From Salipiger thiooxidans (GTDB taxonomy: Bacteria > Pseudomonadota > Alphaproteobacteria > Rhodobacterales > Rhodobacteraceae), in NCBI RefSeq assembly GCF_900102075.1, contig NZ_FNAV01000010.1:62001-126000 (forward strand): a stretch of DNA of 64,000 nucleotides, in the 5' to 3' direction. The notes under the pieces are model-generated. The model was given only the letters and a program-made list of their open reading frames with translations. It did no database searches and was not told the DNA's origin. How positions within the stretch are numbered: the first letter of the stretch is position 1; each line of letters starts with the position of its first letter. The position numbers and the translations under genes were made by a program. Shown piece by piece: positions 49,637 to 56,205 of the stretch.

Positions 49637-50773
49637 TCAGTCTGCGAGGTCAAACACCGCCTCTGCCACGTCCCGCCCGTTGACCTGCAGGATCACCGCA
49701 TGCGGGCCCGGGTGCAGGCGGAAGGTGGTGGCGTCGCCCTTCATGCGGTGCCGCTTCTCGAGCCGCAGCGGCTTGCCCGGCGCCAGCTTGCCAGCGCGCA
49801 GCTTGAAGACCTTCTCGGCGCTGCCCGAAGGCCGGAAGAAGCGCAGGCGGTAATCGACCAGCACGGGCCCCGCCTCGGTCCCCCGCAGCTCGGCCACGAC
49901 CCCGAGCTCCTCGCCGATGCGCACGCGCGGTGGCACAGAGAGCGTCGCCGTCACCGGCAGGTCGGCGCGGTAGCCCAGCAAGGCCAGCGCCTCGGGGGCG
50001 CCGCGCTTCACTGCGGTGCGCAGGGCGTGGCGGGTCATCCAGCCGAGCTCACCCGGTGCCTGCCGCGCCTCGGCCTGCCAGGTCTGAAGGCGGTCGATCA
50101 CCGCCTCGGGGTGCGGTCGGCTCAGGTCGTTGAGATGGTTCGCCACGGAGCGGGTGACGAAGCGCGTGGGATCGCCGTGCAGGGCATCGAGCAGCGGCAG
50201 CGGCGCCAGCGGGTCGAGGCGGATGCCGGTGCCCCACGGCAGGCGCGGGCGGGTCCCTTCCGAGACCAGCCGGCGCACGTGGTAGTGCGGATCCTCCACC
50301 CAGCCCGACATGCGCGCCAGTACCCGCTCGGGCCAGCGGTTCAGGAAGGGCCGGATGGCGTATTCCATCGAGAAGCGCTGCGTCGCCGCGTGGATCAGGT
50401 CGAGCGCGCGCTCGGGGGTCTCGAGCCCGTGGCGCGCGGCCAGGACGCCGTGCACGCCGTGGATGAAGCGGCCGAAATCGTCGTCGCCGCGGGTGGGATC
50501 GAGCGGCGGTGGCATCGCCGCCTCGAGCGCCTCGGCCATGGCGGGGAAGTCCCGCGGCAGCTGCTCCTCGAGCCCGTCCGCGAGCACCCCAAGCCTTGCG
50601 TGCACGCCCTCCCCCGGGAAGCGCGGCAGCACGGCGTCGAGGAAGCGCCCGGCGTCGAAGCCGGGCAGCACCGCGAAATCCGCCGCGAGATCGGCGGTGC
50701 TTTGCGCGTTGAAGAGCTGGTCGGCGAGAGAGAACCCCGCGCCGCCGCCCTTGCCGTCAGGCCCGCGCGCCAT
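49637..50773 (-). CDS. AlkC-type DNA alkylation repair protein
   Basis: AlkC glycosylases remove 3-methyladenine and 3-methylcytosine from DNA. This 378-residue protein has the family N terminus (SLADQLFNAQSTADLAADFA and FPGEGVHARLGVLADGLEEQ), a HEAT-like helical array with DPHYHVRRLVSEGTRPRLPW and VTRSVANHLNDLSRPHP, and a C-terminal beta-rich part (about 275-378, from VTATLSVPPRVRIGEELGVV) fitting the Ig-like domain of the AlkC-alpha class. Start at the ATG at 50773 is preferred; a longer reading beginning MAINIPGES is translated from the intergenic repeat. It follows an SDR gene and converges on acnA across the tandem array. Confidence 0.78.
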   Translation of the reverse strand: MARGPDGKGGGAGFSLADQLFNAQSTADLAADFAVLPGFDAGRFLDAVLPRFPGEGVHARLGVLADGLEEQLPRDFPAMAEALEAAMPPPLDPTRGDDDFGRFIHGVHGVLAARHGLETPERALDLIHAATQRFSMEYAIRPFLNRWPERVLARMSGWVEDPHYHVRRLVSEGTRPRLPWGTGIRLDPLAPLPLLDALHGDPTRFVTRSVANHLNDLSRPHPEAVIDRLQTWQAEARQAPGELGWMTRHALRTAVKRGAPEALALLGYRADLPVTATLSVPPRVRIGEELGVVAELRGTEAGPVLVDYRLRFFRPSGSAEKVFKLRAGKLAPGKPLRLEKRHRMKGDATTFRLHPGPHAVILQVNGRDVAEAVFDLAD

Positions 50774-50805
50774 GAGATGCCGGCTCGCGGACCGAGGCCC
50801 CGGGG

Positions 50806-50866
50806 AGGGGGCGCTGCCCCCGTCGCCTTGCGGCGACTCCCCCGGGATATTTATGGCCATTGGAAG
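50806..50866 (+). repeat. Composite intergenic repeat, copy 4 (GGATATTT tail type)
   Basis: Hairpin GGGGGC-gct-GCCCCC (50807-50821), hairpin GTCGCC-ttgc-GGCGAC (50822-50837), then the tail TCCCCCGGGATATTTATGG with CCATTGGAAG to 50866. It is the best-preserved copy and nearly identical in order and tail to that at 14475-14534. It lies between the SDR and alkC genes, 29 nt after the SDR stop. Confidence 0.8.
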
Positions 50867-50895
50867 GCCGGGACGCGGCGTCAGGGCGGGCCCGG

Positions 50896-51675
50896 TCAGA
50901 TGGTGGCAAAGGTCTCGCCCCCGTCGAGCACGATGTTCTGCGCCACGATGTAGCCTGCGTGATCCGAGCACAGGAAGGCGCACATCCTGCCGAACTCGGC
51001 CGGGTCGCCGTAGCGGCCGGCGGGGATGCCGGCGGCGCGGATCTTGCGGGCCTCGTCGCGGCTGATGCCGTCGCGCTCCATCACCAGGTCGTCCATCTGC
51101 ACGATGCGGGCGGTGTCGTGCACGCCGGGCAGCAGGTTGTTGATGGTCACGCCCTTGTTGGCGATCTGCCGCGCGGTGCCGGCCACGAATCCGGTGAGCC
51201 CGGCGCGGGCCGAGTTCGAAAGGCCCAGCGGCAGCAGCGGCGCCTTGACCGAGCGCGAGGTGATGTTGACCACCCGGCCCCAGCCGCGCTCCATCATGCC
51301 GGGGATCAGCGCCTGCATGAGCGCGATGGGCGTCAGCATCGAGCCATCGAGCGCGTCGATGAAATCGTCGCGGTCCCAGTCGATCCAGTAGCCCGGCGGC
51401 GGTCCGCCGGCGTTGGTCACGAGGATGTCGACCTGCCCCGCCGCCTCGAGCACCCGGGCGCGGCCCTCGGGGTCGACGATGTCGGCGGCCACGGTGATCA
51501 CTTCGACGCCGTGGGCGGCGCGGATCGTCTCCGCCGCCTCCTCGAGCGGGCCCGCGCTGCGCGCGTTCATGATCAGCGTGCAGCCCGCCTCGGCCAGCGC
51601 CTCGGCACAGCCGAGCCCCAGCCCCCTGGACGAGGCGCAGACCAGCGCCCGCTTGCCGGAAATCTTCAGATCCAT
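50896..51675 (-). CDS. SDR-family protein lacking the catalytic Tyr and Lys
   Basis: A 259-residue Rossmann-fold short-chain dehydrogenase/reductase. The cofactor motif CASSRGLGLG (about 13-22), NAGG (about 88-91) and the active-site Ser in NITS (140) are in place. Where the Y-x-x-x-K should lie, 13 residues on, the sequence is S153-NSA-R157 (GLSNSARAGLTG), so Tyr is Ser and Lys is Arg. I recall a bacterial SDR group with the same GLSNSAR motif, so this is probably a property of the subfamily and not damage. AAGGAG lies 10 nt before the ATG at 51675. Reaction unknown; it may be a non-classical reductase or a pseudoenzyme. Confidence 0.8.
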   Translation of the reverse strand: MDLKISGKRALVCASSRGLGLGCAEALAEAGCTLIMNARSAGPLEEAAETIRAAHGVEVITVAADIVDPEGRARVLEAAGQVDILVTNAGGPPPGYWIDWDRDDFIDALDGSMLTPIALMQALIPGMMERGWGRVVNITSRSVKAPLLPLGLSNSARAGLTGFVAGTARQIANKGVTINNLLPGVHDTARIVQMDDLVMERDGISRDEARKIRAAGIPAGRYGDPAEFGRMCAFLCSDHAGYIVAQNIVLDGGETFATI

Positions 51676-51957
51676 CGCTTGTTCGCTCCTTTGTCGTGTC
51701 CCTCGGCCGCGCGTCTGCGTGTGTGGCCGCGGGAGGGTCGTCCCATTTGATGACACATTCGGGTGGCATTCAATGGGGCGCGGCTGCGGACGGCTGTGAC
51801 CGAGGGGGACTTTGACCGCGACGTCTTTCGTCGGGCGCTTGGCGGGGCCTTGTCACCGGCGGCGGGGGGCGGCACCTTGGGCGGCACCGCTTGCTGCACG
51901 TCCTCGAGGCAGCTGAGGCGCGAGGCGGATGTATCGGGCAGGACGAGGGATCGGGAC

Positions 51958-52980
51958 GTGGCGACAGGGACGGAGGAGGCAAGGTATCGTGCGGCGCACA
52001 GCGTCGGAGTCTACCGTGCCGAGCAGATCCGCGTCGTCAACGGTGCCAATCTCGGCGATGGTCTGGGCCTTGCCGAGGACATGCTGCCCGACGACATTTA
52101 CCGGGTCTCGCCGCTGGCGTCCCTGCGCAGGCTCGCGGTGCGGCCGTCCAGCGCCCCGCCCTTCGGCATCGGGCCCGGCGAGATCGGCACCGACGGCGCG
52201 GCGCTGCATCTCGACTGCGTGCTGACCTTCATGTGCGGCGACGGCCAGACCTCCGAGGGGCTGATGCTGGTCGAGACCGATGCGGAGGGCAACGTCGCCG
52301 ACCTGTTCTTCCTGCCGCTGGGCGAGATGACCGCCCGGCAGGACTACGCCCTGGTGGGGATAAGCCGCGACGGCGCGCTGCAGAAATTCGCGCAGGCGGC
52401 CTGCGTCTCCTTCACCCGCGGCACGATGATCACGCTGGCCTCGGGCGAGCAGCGGCGGGTCGAGGATCTGGCCGTGGGCGACCGCGTGCTGACGCGCGAC
52501 GACGGCCCGCAGCCACTGCGCTGGATCGGCCAGCACACGGCGCGCGCGGTCGGCGCTTTCGCCCCGGTCCTGATCCGGGCGGGCGCGCTCAACAACGCGG
52601 GCGACCTCGTGGTGAGCCCCGACCACCGGCTCTTCATCTACCAGCGCGAGGACCGGTTGGGTGCGGGGCGCCCGGAGGTGCTTGTGAAGGCGCGCCACCT
52701 CGTGAACGGCGACAGCATCCGCCGCGTCGGGGGCGGCTTCGTCGAGTATTTCCAGATGCTCTTCGACCACCACCAGATCATCTACGCCGAGGGCATCGCC
52801 GCGGAATCCATGCTGGTGGACGGGCGCACCCGGGCAGCCCTGCCCGAGGAACTCGTCGAGCGGATGGCCGAGGTGCTCCCCGGGCACCGCGACAGCGATC
52901 ACCGCGGTCTCGAGGTGCAGGAGGCGCTGCTCGGGCGGCCCGGGCTGGCGGAGTTGCTGCGGCGCAGTTCCGGCGGGTGA
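51958..52980 (+). CDS. Hint-domain (hedgehog/intein-like) protein
   Basis: A 340-residue protein whose second half is a Hint domain: it starts at Cys149 in CVSFTRGTMITLASGEQRRV, then DLAVGDRVLTRDDGPQPLRW and SPDHRLFIY (His223). Such domains cleave or splice at the leading Cys; in Rhodobacterales they are common, often at the C terminus of secreted or surface proteins, with unknown roles. Here no secretion signal is seen and the N-terminal 148 residues are unrecognised. The GTG at 51958 has GAGGGA 7 nt upstream; the frame is open further back but without support. A composite repeat begins 21 nt after the stop. Confidence 0.75.
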   Translation: MATGTEEARYRAAHSVGVYRAEQIRVVNGANLGDGLGLAEDMLPDDIYRVSPLASLRRLAVRPSSAPPFGIGPGEIGTDGAALHLDCVLTFMCGDGQTSEGLMLVETDAEGNVADLFFLPLGEMTARQDYALVGISRDGALQKFAQAACVSFTRGTMITLASGEQRRVEDLAVGDRVLTRDDGPQPLRWIGQHTARAVGAFAPVLIRAGALNNAGDLVVSPDHRLFIYQREDRLGAGRPEVLVKARHLVNGDSIRRVGGGFVEYFQMLFDHHQIIYAEGIAAESMLVDGRTRAALPEELVERMAEVLPGHRDSDHRGLEVQEALLGRPGLAELLRRSSGG

Positions 52981-53001
52981 TGCGTGTGGGTCGGGTTGAA
53001 A

Positions 53002-53060
53002 GGGGGCGCTGCCCGTCGCCCGTTGGGCGACTCCCCCGGAGTTTATCTGGCAAGATGAAG
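53002..53060 (+). repeat. Composite intergenic repeat, copy 5 (hybrid linking both tail types)
   Basis: Hairpin GGGC-gct-GCCC (imperfect, 53002-53014), hairpin GTCGCCC-gtt-GGGCGAC (53015-53031), then TCCCCCGGAGTTTATCTGG and CAAGATGAAG to 53060. Its hairpins match the copy at 50806 while its tail matches the copy at 34083 and the tandem arrays, so it shows that all belong to one family. It lies between the converging Hint and Rho-N-like genes. Confidence 0.8.
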
Positions 53061-53162
53061 GGCGGGCGCCGGGCGGGTGTGTCGCGGACGGTGGTCCGGA
53101 TTGGTGATCAGGGACCGCGCTGTGGTGGTCGGGGGCCGAGGTGAGGCGGTGAGAGCTGCGCG

Positions 53163-53417
53163 TCAGTGGGAGCGGAGGGCCTTGATGAGCTCGGCTTTGG
53201 TCATGGTGGAGCGGCCTGCGATGTCGATTTCCTGCGCGCGGGCGTAGAGCGCGTCTTTGGTCCAGTCCTCGTAGGGATGCGCCTTGCCGCCCTTCTCGGA
53301 GGGGTGCATGTCGGGGTTGGCCTCGGCATTCGAGATCCGGGCCGCCTTTTCCTTCGACATGCCCTTGTCGCGCAGGGTCTCGTAGAGTTCTTCGTTCTTG
53401 AGGCTGGGGTTGGCCAT
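53163..53417 (-). CDS. Small Rho-N/SAP-like protein
   Basis: An 84-residue hydrophilic protein. The C terminus STMTKAELIKALRSH matches the helix-extended Rho termination factor N-terminal/SAP-like motif that binds nucleic acid. The rest (EELYETLRDKGMSKEKAARI then NAEANPDMHPSEKGG) is shared with small proteins of the DUF7218 type seen in many bacteria. GAGGAG lies about 9 nt before the ATG at 53417. It diverges from prfC across 87 bp. Function unknown; a stress or nucleic-acid role is a guess. Confidence 0.7.
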   Translation of the reverse strand: MANPSLKNEELYETLRDKGMSKEKAARISNAEANPDMHPSEKGGKAHPYEDWTKDALYARAQEIDIAGRSTMTKAELIKALRSH

Positions 53418-53504
53418 CGCTGTGTCTCCTCTCTGCGCAGGAAGAACCCGCAGGCGGGCCGGAGGGTTCCGCGGGGCCTTCCCAAGCGGGGGCGGTGAAG
53501 CTAT

Positions 53505-55121
53505 ATGCGCGCCATGCTGGACACGCCCTCGAACCGCCCCGACCTTCCCGCGGAAATCGCCCGCCGCCGCACCTTTGCGATCATCTCGCACCCGGACGCG
53601 GGCAAGACCACGCTGACCGAGAAATTCCTTCTGTATGGCGGCGCCATCCAGATGGCGGGACAGGTGCGTGCCAAGGGCGAGGCGCGGCGCACCCGGTCGG
53701 ACTTCATGAAGATGGAGCAGGAGCGCGGGATCTCGGTCTCGGCCTCGGCCATGTCCTTCGATTACGGCAACTTCCGCTACAACCTCGTGGACACGCCCGG
53801 CCACTCGGATTTCTCCGAGGACACCTATCGCACCCTGACGGCAGTGGATGCGGCGATCATGGTCATCGACGGCGCCAAGGGCGTGGAGAGCCAGACCCAG
53901 AAGCTGTTCGAGGTGTGCCGCCTGCGCGACCTGCCGATCCTGACCTTCTGCAACAAGATGGACCGCGAGGCGCGCGACACCTTCGAGATCATCGACGAGA
54001 TCCAGGAAAACCTGGCCATCGACGTCACCCCCGCCTCTTGGCCCATCGGCATGGGGCGCGATTTCATCGGCTGCTACGACATGCTGCGCAACCGGCTCGA
54101 GCTCATGGACCGCGCCGACCGCAACAAGGTGGCGGCGTCGATCCGCATCGAGGGGCTCGACGACCCCAAGCTTGCCGAGCACGTGCCCGCGCACCTGCTC
54201 GACCAGCTCAAGGAAGAGGTCGAGATGGCGCGCGAGCTGCTGCCCGCGCTCGACCCGCAGTCCATTCTCGAAGGCCACATGACGCCGATCTGGTTCGGCT
54301 CCGCGATCAACTCCTTTGGCGTGAAGGAGCTGATGGACGGCATCGGCAACCTCGCGCCCGAGCCGCAGCCCACCAGCGCCGAGCCCCGGCAGATTGCCCC
54401 CGACGAGAAGAAGGTCGCGGGCTTCGTCTTCAAGGTGCAGGCCAACATGGACCCCAAGCACCGCGACCGGGTGGCCTTCGTCCGCCTCGCCTCGGGGCAT
54501 TTCGAGCGCGGCATGAAGCTCACCCACGTGCGGACCAAGAAGCCCATGGCGATCGCCAATCCGGTGCTTTTCCTCGCCGCCGACCGCGAACTGGCGGAAG
54601 AGGCCTGGGCCGGCGACATCATCGGCATTCCCAACCACGGCCAGCTGCGCATCGGCGACACGCTGACCGAGGGCGAGACGCTGAAGGTCACCGGCATCCC
54701 CTCGTTCGCCCCCGAGCTTCTGCAGAGCGTGCGCGCGGGCGACCCGATGAAGGCCAAGCACCTCGAGAAGGCGCTGTTCCAGTTCGCCGAGGAGGGCGCC
54801 GCCAAGGTCTTCAAGCCCAACATCGGCTCGGGCTACATCGTGGGCGTCGTGGGCGCGCTGCAGTTCGAGGTGCTGGGCGCGCGGATCGAGCAGGAATACG
54901 GGCTGCCGGTCCGCTTCGAGGCCTCGCAGTTCACCTCGGCGCGCTGGGTGCATGGCGACAAGGCGGCGGTGGAGAAATTCGTCAACGCCAACAAGCAGCA
55001 CATCGCCCACGACAACGACGGCGACGTGGTCTACATGACCCGGCTGCAATGGGACATCGACCGGGTGGTGCGGGATTATCCCGACATCAGGCTCTCGGCC
55101 ACCAAGGAAATGATGGTCTGA
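53505..55121 (+). CDS. prfC: Peptide chain release factor 3
   Basis: RF3 is a GTPase that removes RF1/RF2 from the ribosome after termination. The G domain has HPDAGKTT, DTPGHSDF and NKMDR, and the RF3-specific switch region SDFMKMEQERGISVSASAM. The C-terminal domain includes GALQFEVLGARIEQEYG and WDIDRVVRDYPDIRL. It has 538 residues, the RF3 norm. The ATG at 53505 is taken; the ATG three codons later (53514) is equally possible. A strong terminator follows the stop. Confidence 0.95.
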   Translation: MRAMLDTPSNRPDLPAEIARRRTFAIISHPDAGKTTLTEKFLLYGGAIQMAGQVRAKGEARRTRSDFMKMEQERGISVSASAMSFDYGNFRYNLVDTPGHSDFSEDTYRTLTAVDAAIMVIDGAKGVESQTQKLFEVCRLRDLPILTFCNKMDREARDTFEIIDEIQENLAIDVTPASWPIGMGRDFIGCYDMLRNRLELMDRADRNKVAASIRIEGLDDPKLAEHVPAHLLDQLKEEVEMARELLPALDPQSILEGHMTPIWFGSAINSFGVKELMDGIGNLAPEPQPTSAEPRQIAPDEKKVAGFVFKVQANMDPKHRDRVAFVRLASGHFERGMKLTHVRTKKPMAIANPVLFLAADRELAEEAWAGDIIGIPNHGQLRIGDTLTEGETLKVTGIPSFAPELLQSVRAGDPMKAKHLEKALFQFAEEGAAKVFKPNIGSGYIVGVVGALQFEVLGARIEQEYGLPVRFEASQFTSARWVHGDKAAVEKFVNANKQHIAHDNDGDVVYMTRLQWDIDRVVRDYPDIRLSATKEMMV

Positions 55122-55127
55122 TCGGAT

Positions 55128-55155
55128 GGCCGGGCGCCCTGCCCGGCCTTTTCCG
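55128..55155 (+). terminator. Rho-independent terminator of prfC
   Basis: GGCCGGGC (55128-55135) and GCCCGGCC (55141-55148) form a perfect 8-bp stem with a 5-nt loop, followed by TTTTCCG. It begins 6 bp after the prfC stop. Confidence 0.85.
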
Positions 55156-55274
55156 TTCCGGGGCTTCGGGGCACGGGCCTTGCCGGTGCTCAGGAGCCGC
55201 ACGTCTGGACGGGGACGCGGGACCGGTATCGGCCGCACGCCCCTGCCGGGGCCTACGTGAGCCGAAATTTTCCC

Positions 55275-55305
55275 TTGACCTGGAGTGCGCTCCAGCCCCC
55301 ACAAG
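55275..55305 (+). promoter_or_regulatory. MerR-type promoter with operator dyad
   Basis: TTGACC (55275-55280) is followed by the perfect dyad CTGGAG-tgcg-CTCCAG (55280-55295), placed where MerR-family regulators bind, between the -35 and an elongated-spacer -10 (about CACAAG at 55300). The layout matches operators of the TTGAC-nn-GGAGTGCACTCC type, so the merR product probably regulates its own operon. Confidence 0.7.
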
Positions 55306-55337
55306 GGGAAGCGTCGAACGGACGAAAGGCCCCTGCC

Positions 55338-55763
55338 ATGCGGATCGCAGAGTTCGCGCAGGCCACCGGGTTCGCGGTGGACACCCTGCGCTACTACGAG
55401 AAGATCGGCCTCATCGAGCCGCCCCTGCGCGACAGCGCCGGGCACCGGATCTACGGGCCGGCCGAGCTGCGCTGGGCGAAGTTCCTCGGGCGGCTCAAGA
55501 CCACCGGCATGCCGATCTCGGGAATGCTGGCCTATGCCCGGGCGCGGGCCGAGGGCGAGGTCACCACGCCCGAGCGCGCCCGGATGCTGCGGGAGCATCG
55601 TGCCGAGGTGGCGCGGCGCGTGGCCGAGCTGCAGGACTGCCTCTCCGTTCTCGACAGCAAGATCGCCTCCTACGAGGCGACGATGTCAGACGCGAAAGGA
55701 CCTGACCATGTTGCAGAGCACACCGGAAACACGAGGCGAACGCGGCCGCAGGCTGCTCGATGA
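55338..55763 (+). CDS. MerR-family transcriptional regulator
   Basis: A 141-residue regulator. The N-terminal winged-helix HTH is typical: MRIAEFAQATGFAVDTLRYY then EKIGLIEPPLRD and HRIYGPAELRW, followed by a dimerisation coiled coil (about 75-120) ending SVLDSKIASYEA. Only one cysteine is evident in the C-terminal half, so metal sensing of the MerR or CueR type is not supported; an aldehyde or organic signal is more likely for this subclass. The ATG at 55338 follows AAAGG. The last 56 bp overlap the start of the CMD-family gene in another frame, and the promoter carries a matching dyad, indicating an autoregulated two-gene operon. Confidence 0.85.
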   Translation: MRIAEFAQATGFAVDTLRYYEKIGLIEPPLRDSAGHRIYGPAELRWAKFLGRLKTTGMPISGMLAYARARAEGEVTTPERARMLREHRAEVARRVAELQDCLSVLDSKIASYEATMSDAKGPDHVAEHTGNTRRTRPQAAR

Positions 55764-56112
55764 GATCGACGGCGAGGCCGGCCACGCGGTGATCGCGGGG
55801 CTGCAGGACATCGCCCCGGATTTTGCCGAGCTGCTCTTCGAGTTCCCCTTCGGCGACATCTACGCCCGCGAAGGCCTGTCGCTGCGCGACCGCGAGATCG
55901 CGACCGTGGCGGCGCTGTCGGCGATGGCAACGGCGCCGAAGCAGCTTGGAGTGCACGTGCAGGGGGCGCTCAACGTGGGCGTCACCCGGCAGGAGATCGT
56001 CGAGATCATGATCCAGATGAGCGTCTACGCGGGCTTCCCAGCGGCGCTGAATGCGCTGGCGGTCGCGCGCGAGGTGTTCTCGGCGCGTGACGTGAAGGTC
56101 GAGGGTCAATAG
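55708..56112 (+). CDS. Carboxymuconolactone decarboxylase-family protein
   Basis: A 134-residue all-helical protein of the CMD family. Marks are LSLRDREIATVAALSAM, HVQGALNVGVTRQEIVEIM and YAGFPAALNALAVAREVF. There is no cysteine, so the AhpD-type CxxC peroxidase activity is absent and a PcaC-like or unknown reaction is expected. AAAGGA lies 7 nt before the ATG at 55708, which is inside the merR coding sequence; the two genes overlap by 56 bp. No protocatechuate genes are adjacent, so classical muconolactone metabolism is not indicated. Regulation by the MerR protein is likely. Confidence 0.85.
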   Translation: MLQSTPETRGERGRRLLDEIDGEAGHAVIAGLQDIAPDFAELLFEFPFGDIYAREGLSLRDREIATVAALSAMATAPKQLGVHVQGALNVGVTRQEIVEIMIQMSVYAGFPAALNALAVAREVFSARDVKVEGQ

Positions 56113-56116
56113 CCCA

Positions 56117-56160
56117 CAATACAAACGAAAATCGCGCCGCGCTTGCCTGCGCGACGCGAT
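56117..56160 (-). terminator. Terminator of the OmpA-like gene
   Basis: An interrupted stem (56131-56136 with 56155-56160, and 56138-56142 with 56149-56153) closes a TTGCCT loop. On the minus strand it is followed by TTTTCGTTTGTATTG, so it terminates the OmpA-like transcript. It may also serve the CMD gene, which ends at 56112. Confidence 0.7.
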
Positions 56161-56205
56161 CCCGTTCGGTCCGCGCGCACCATCGACGGCGCGCGCGGCG
56201 AAGCC

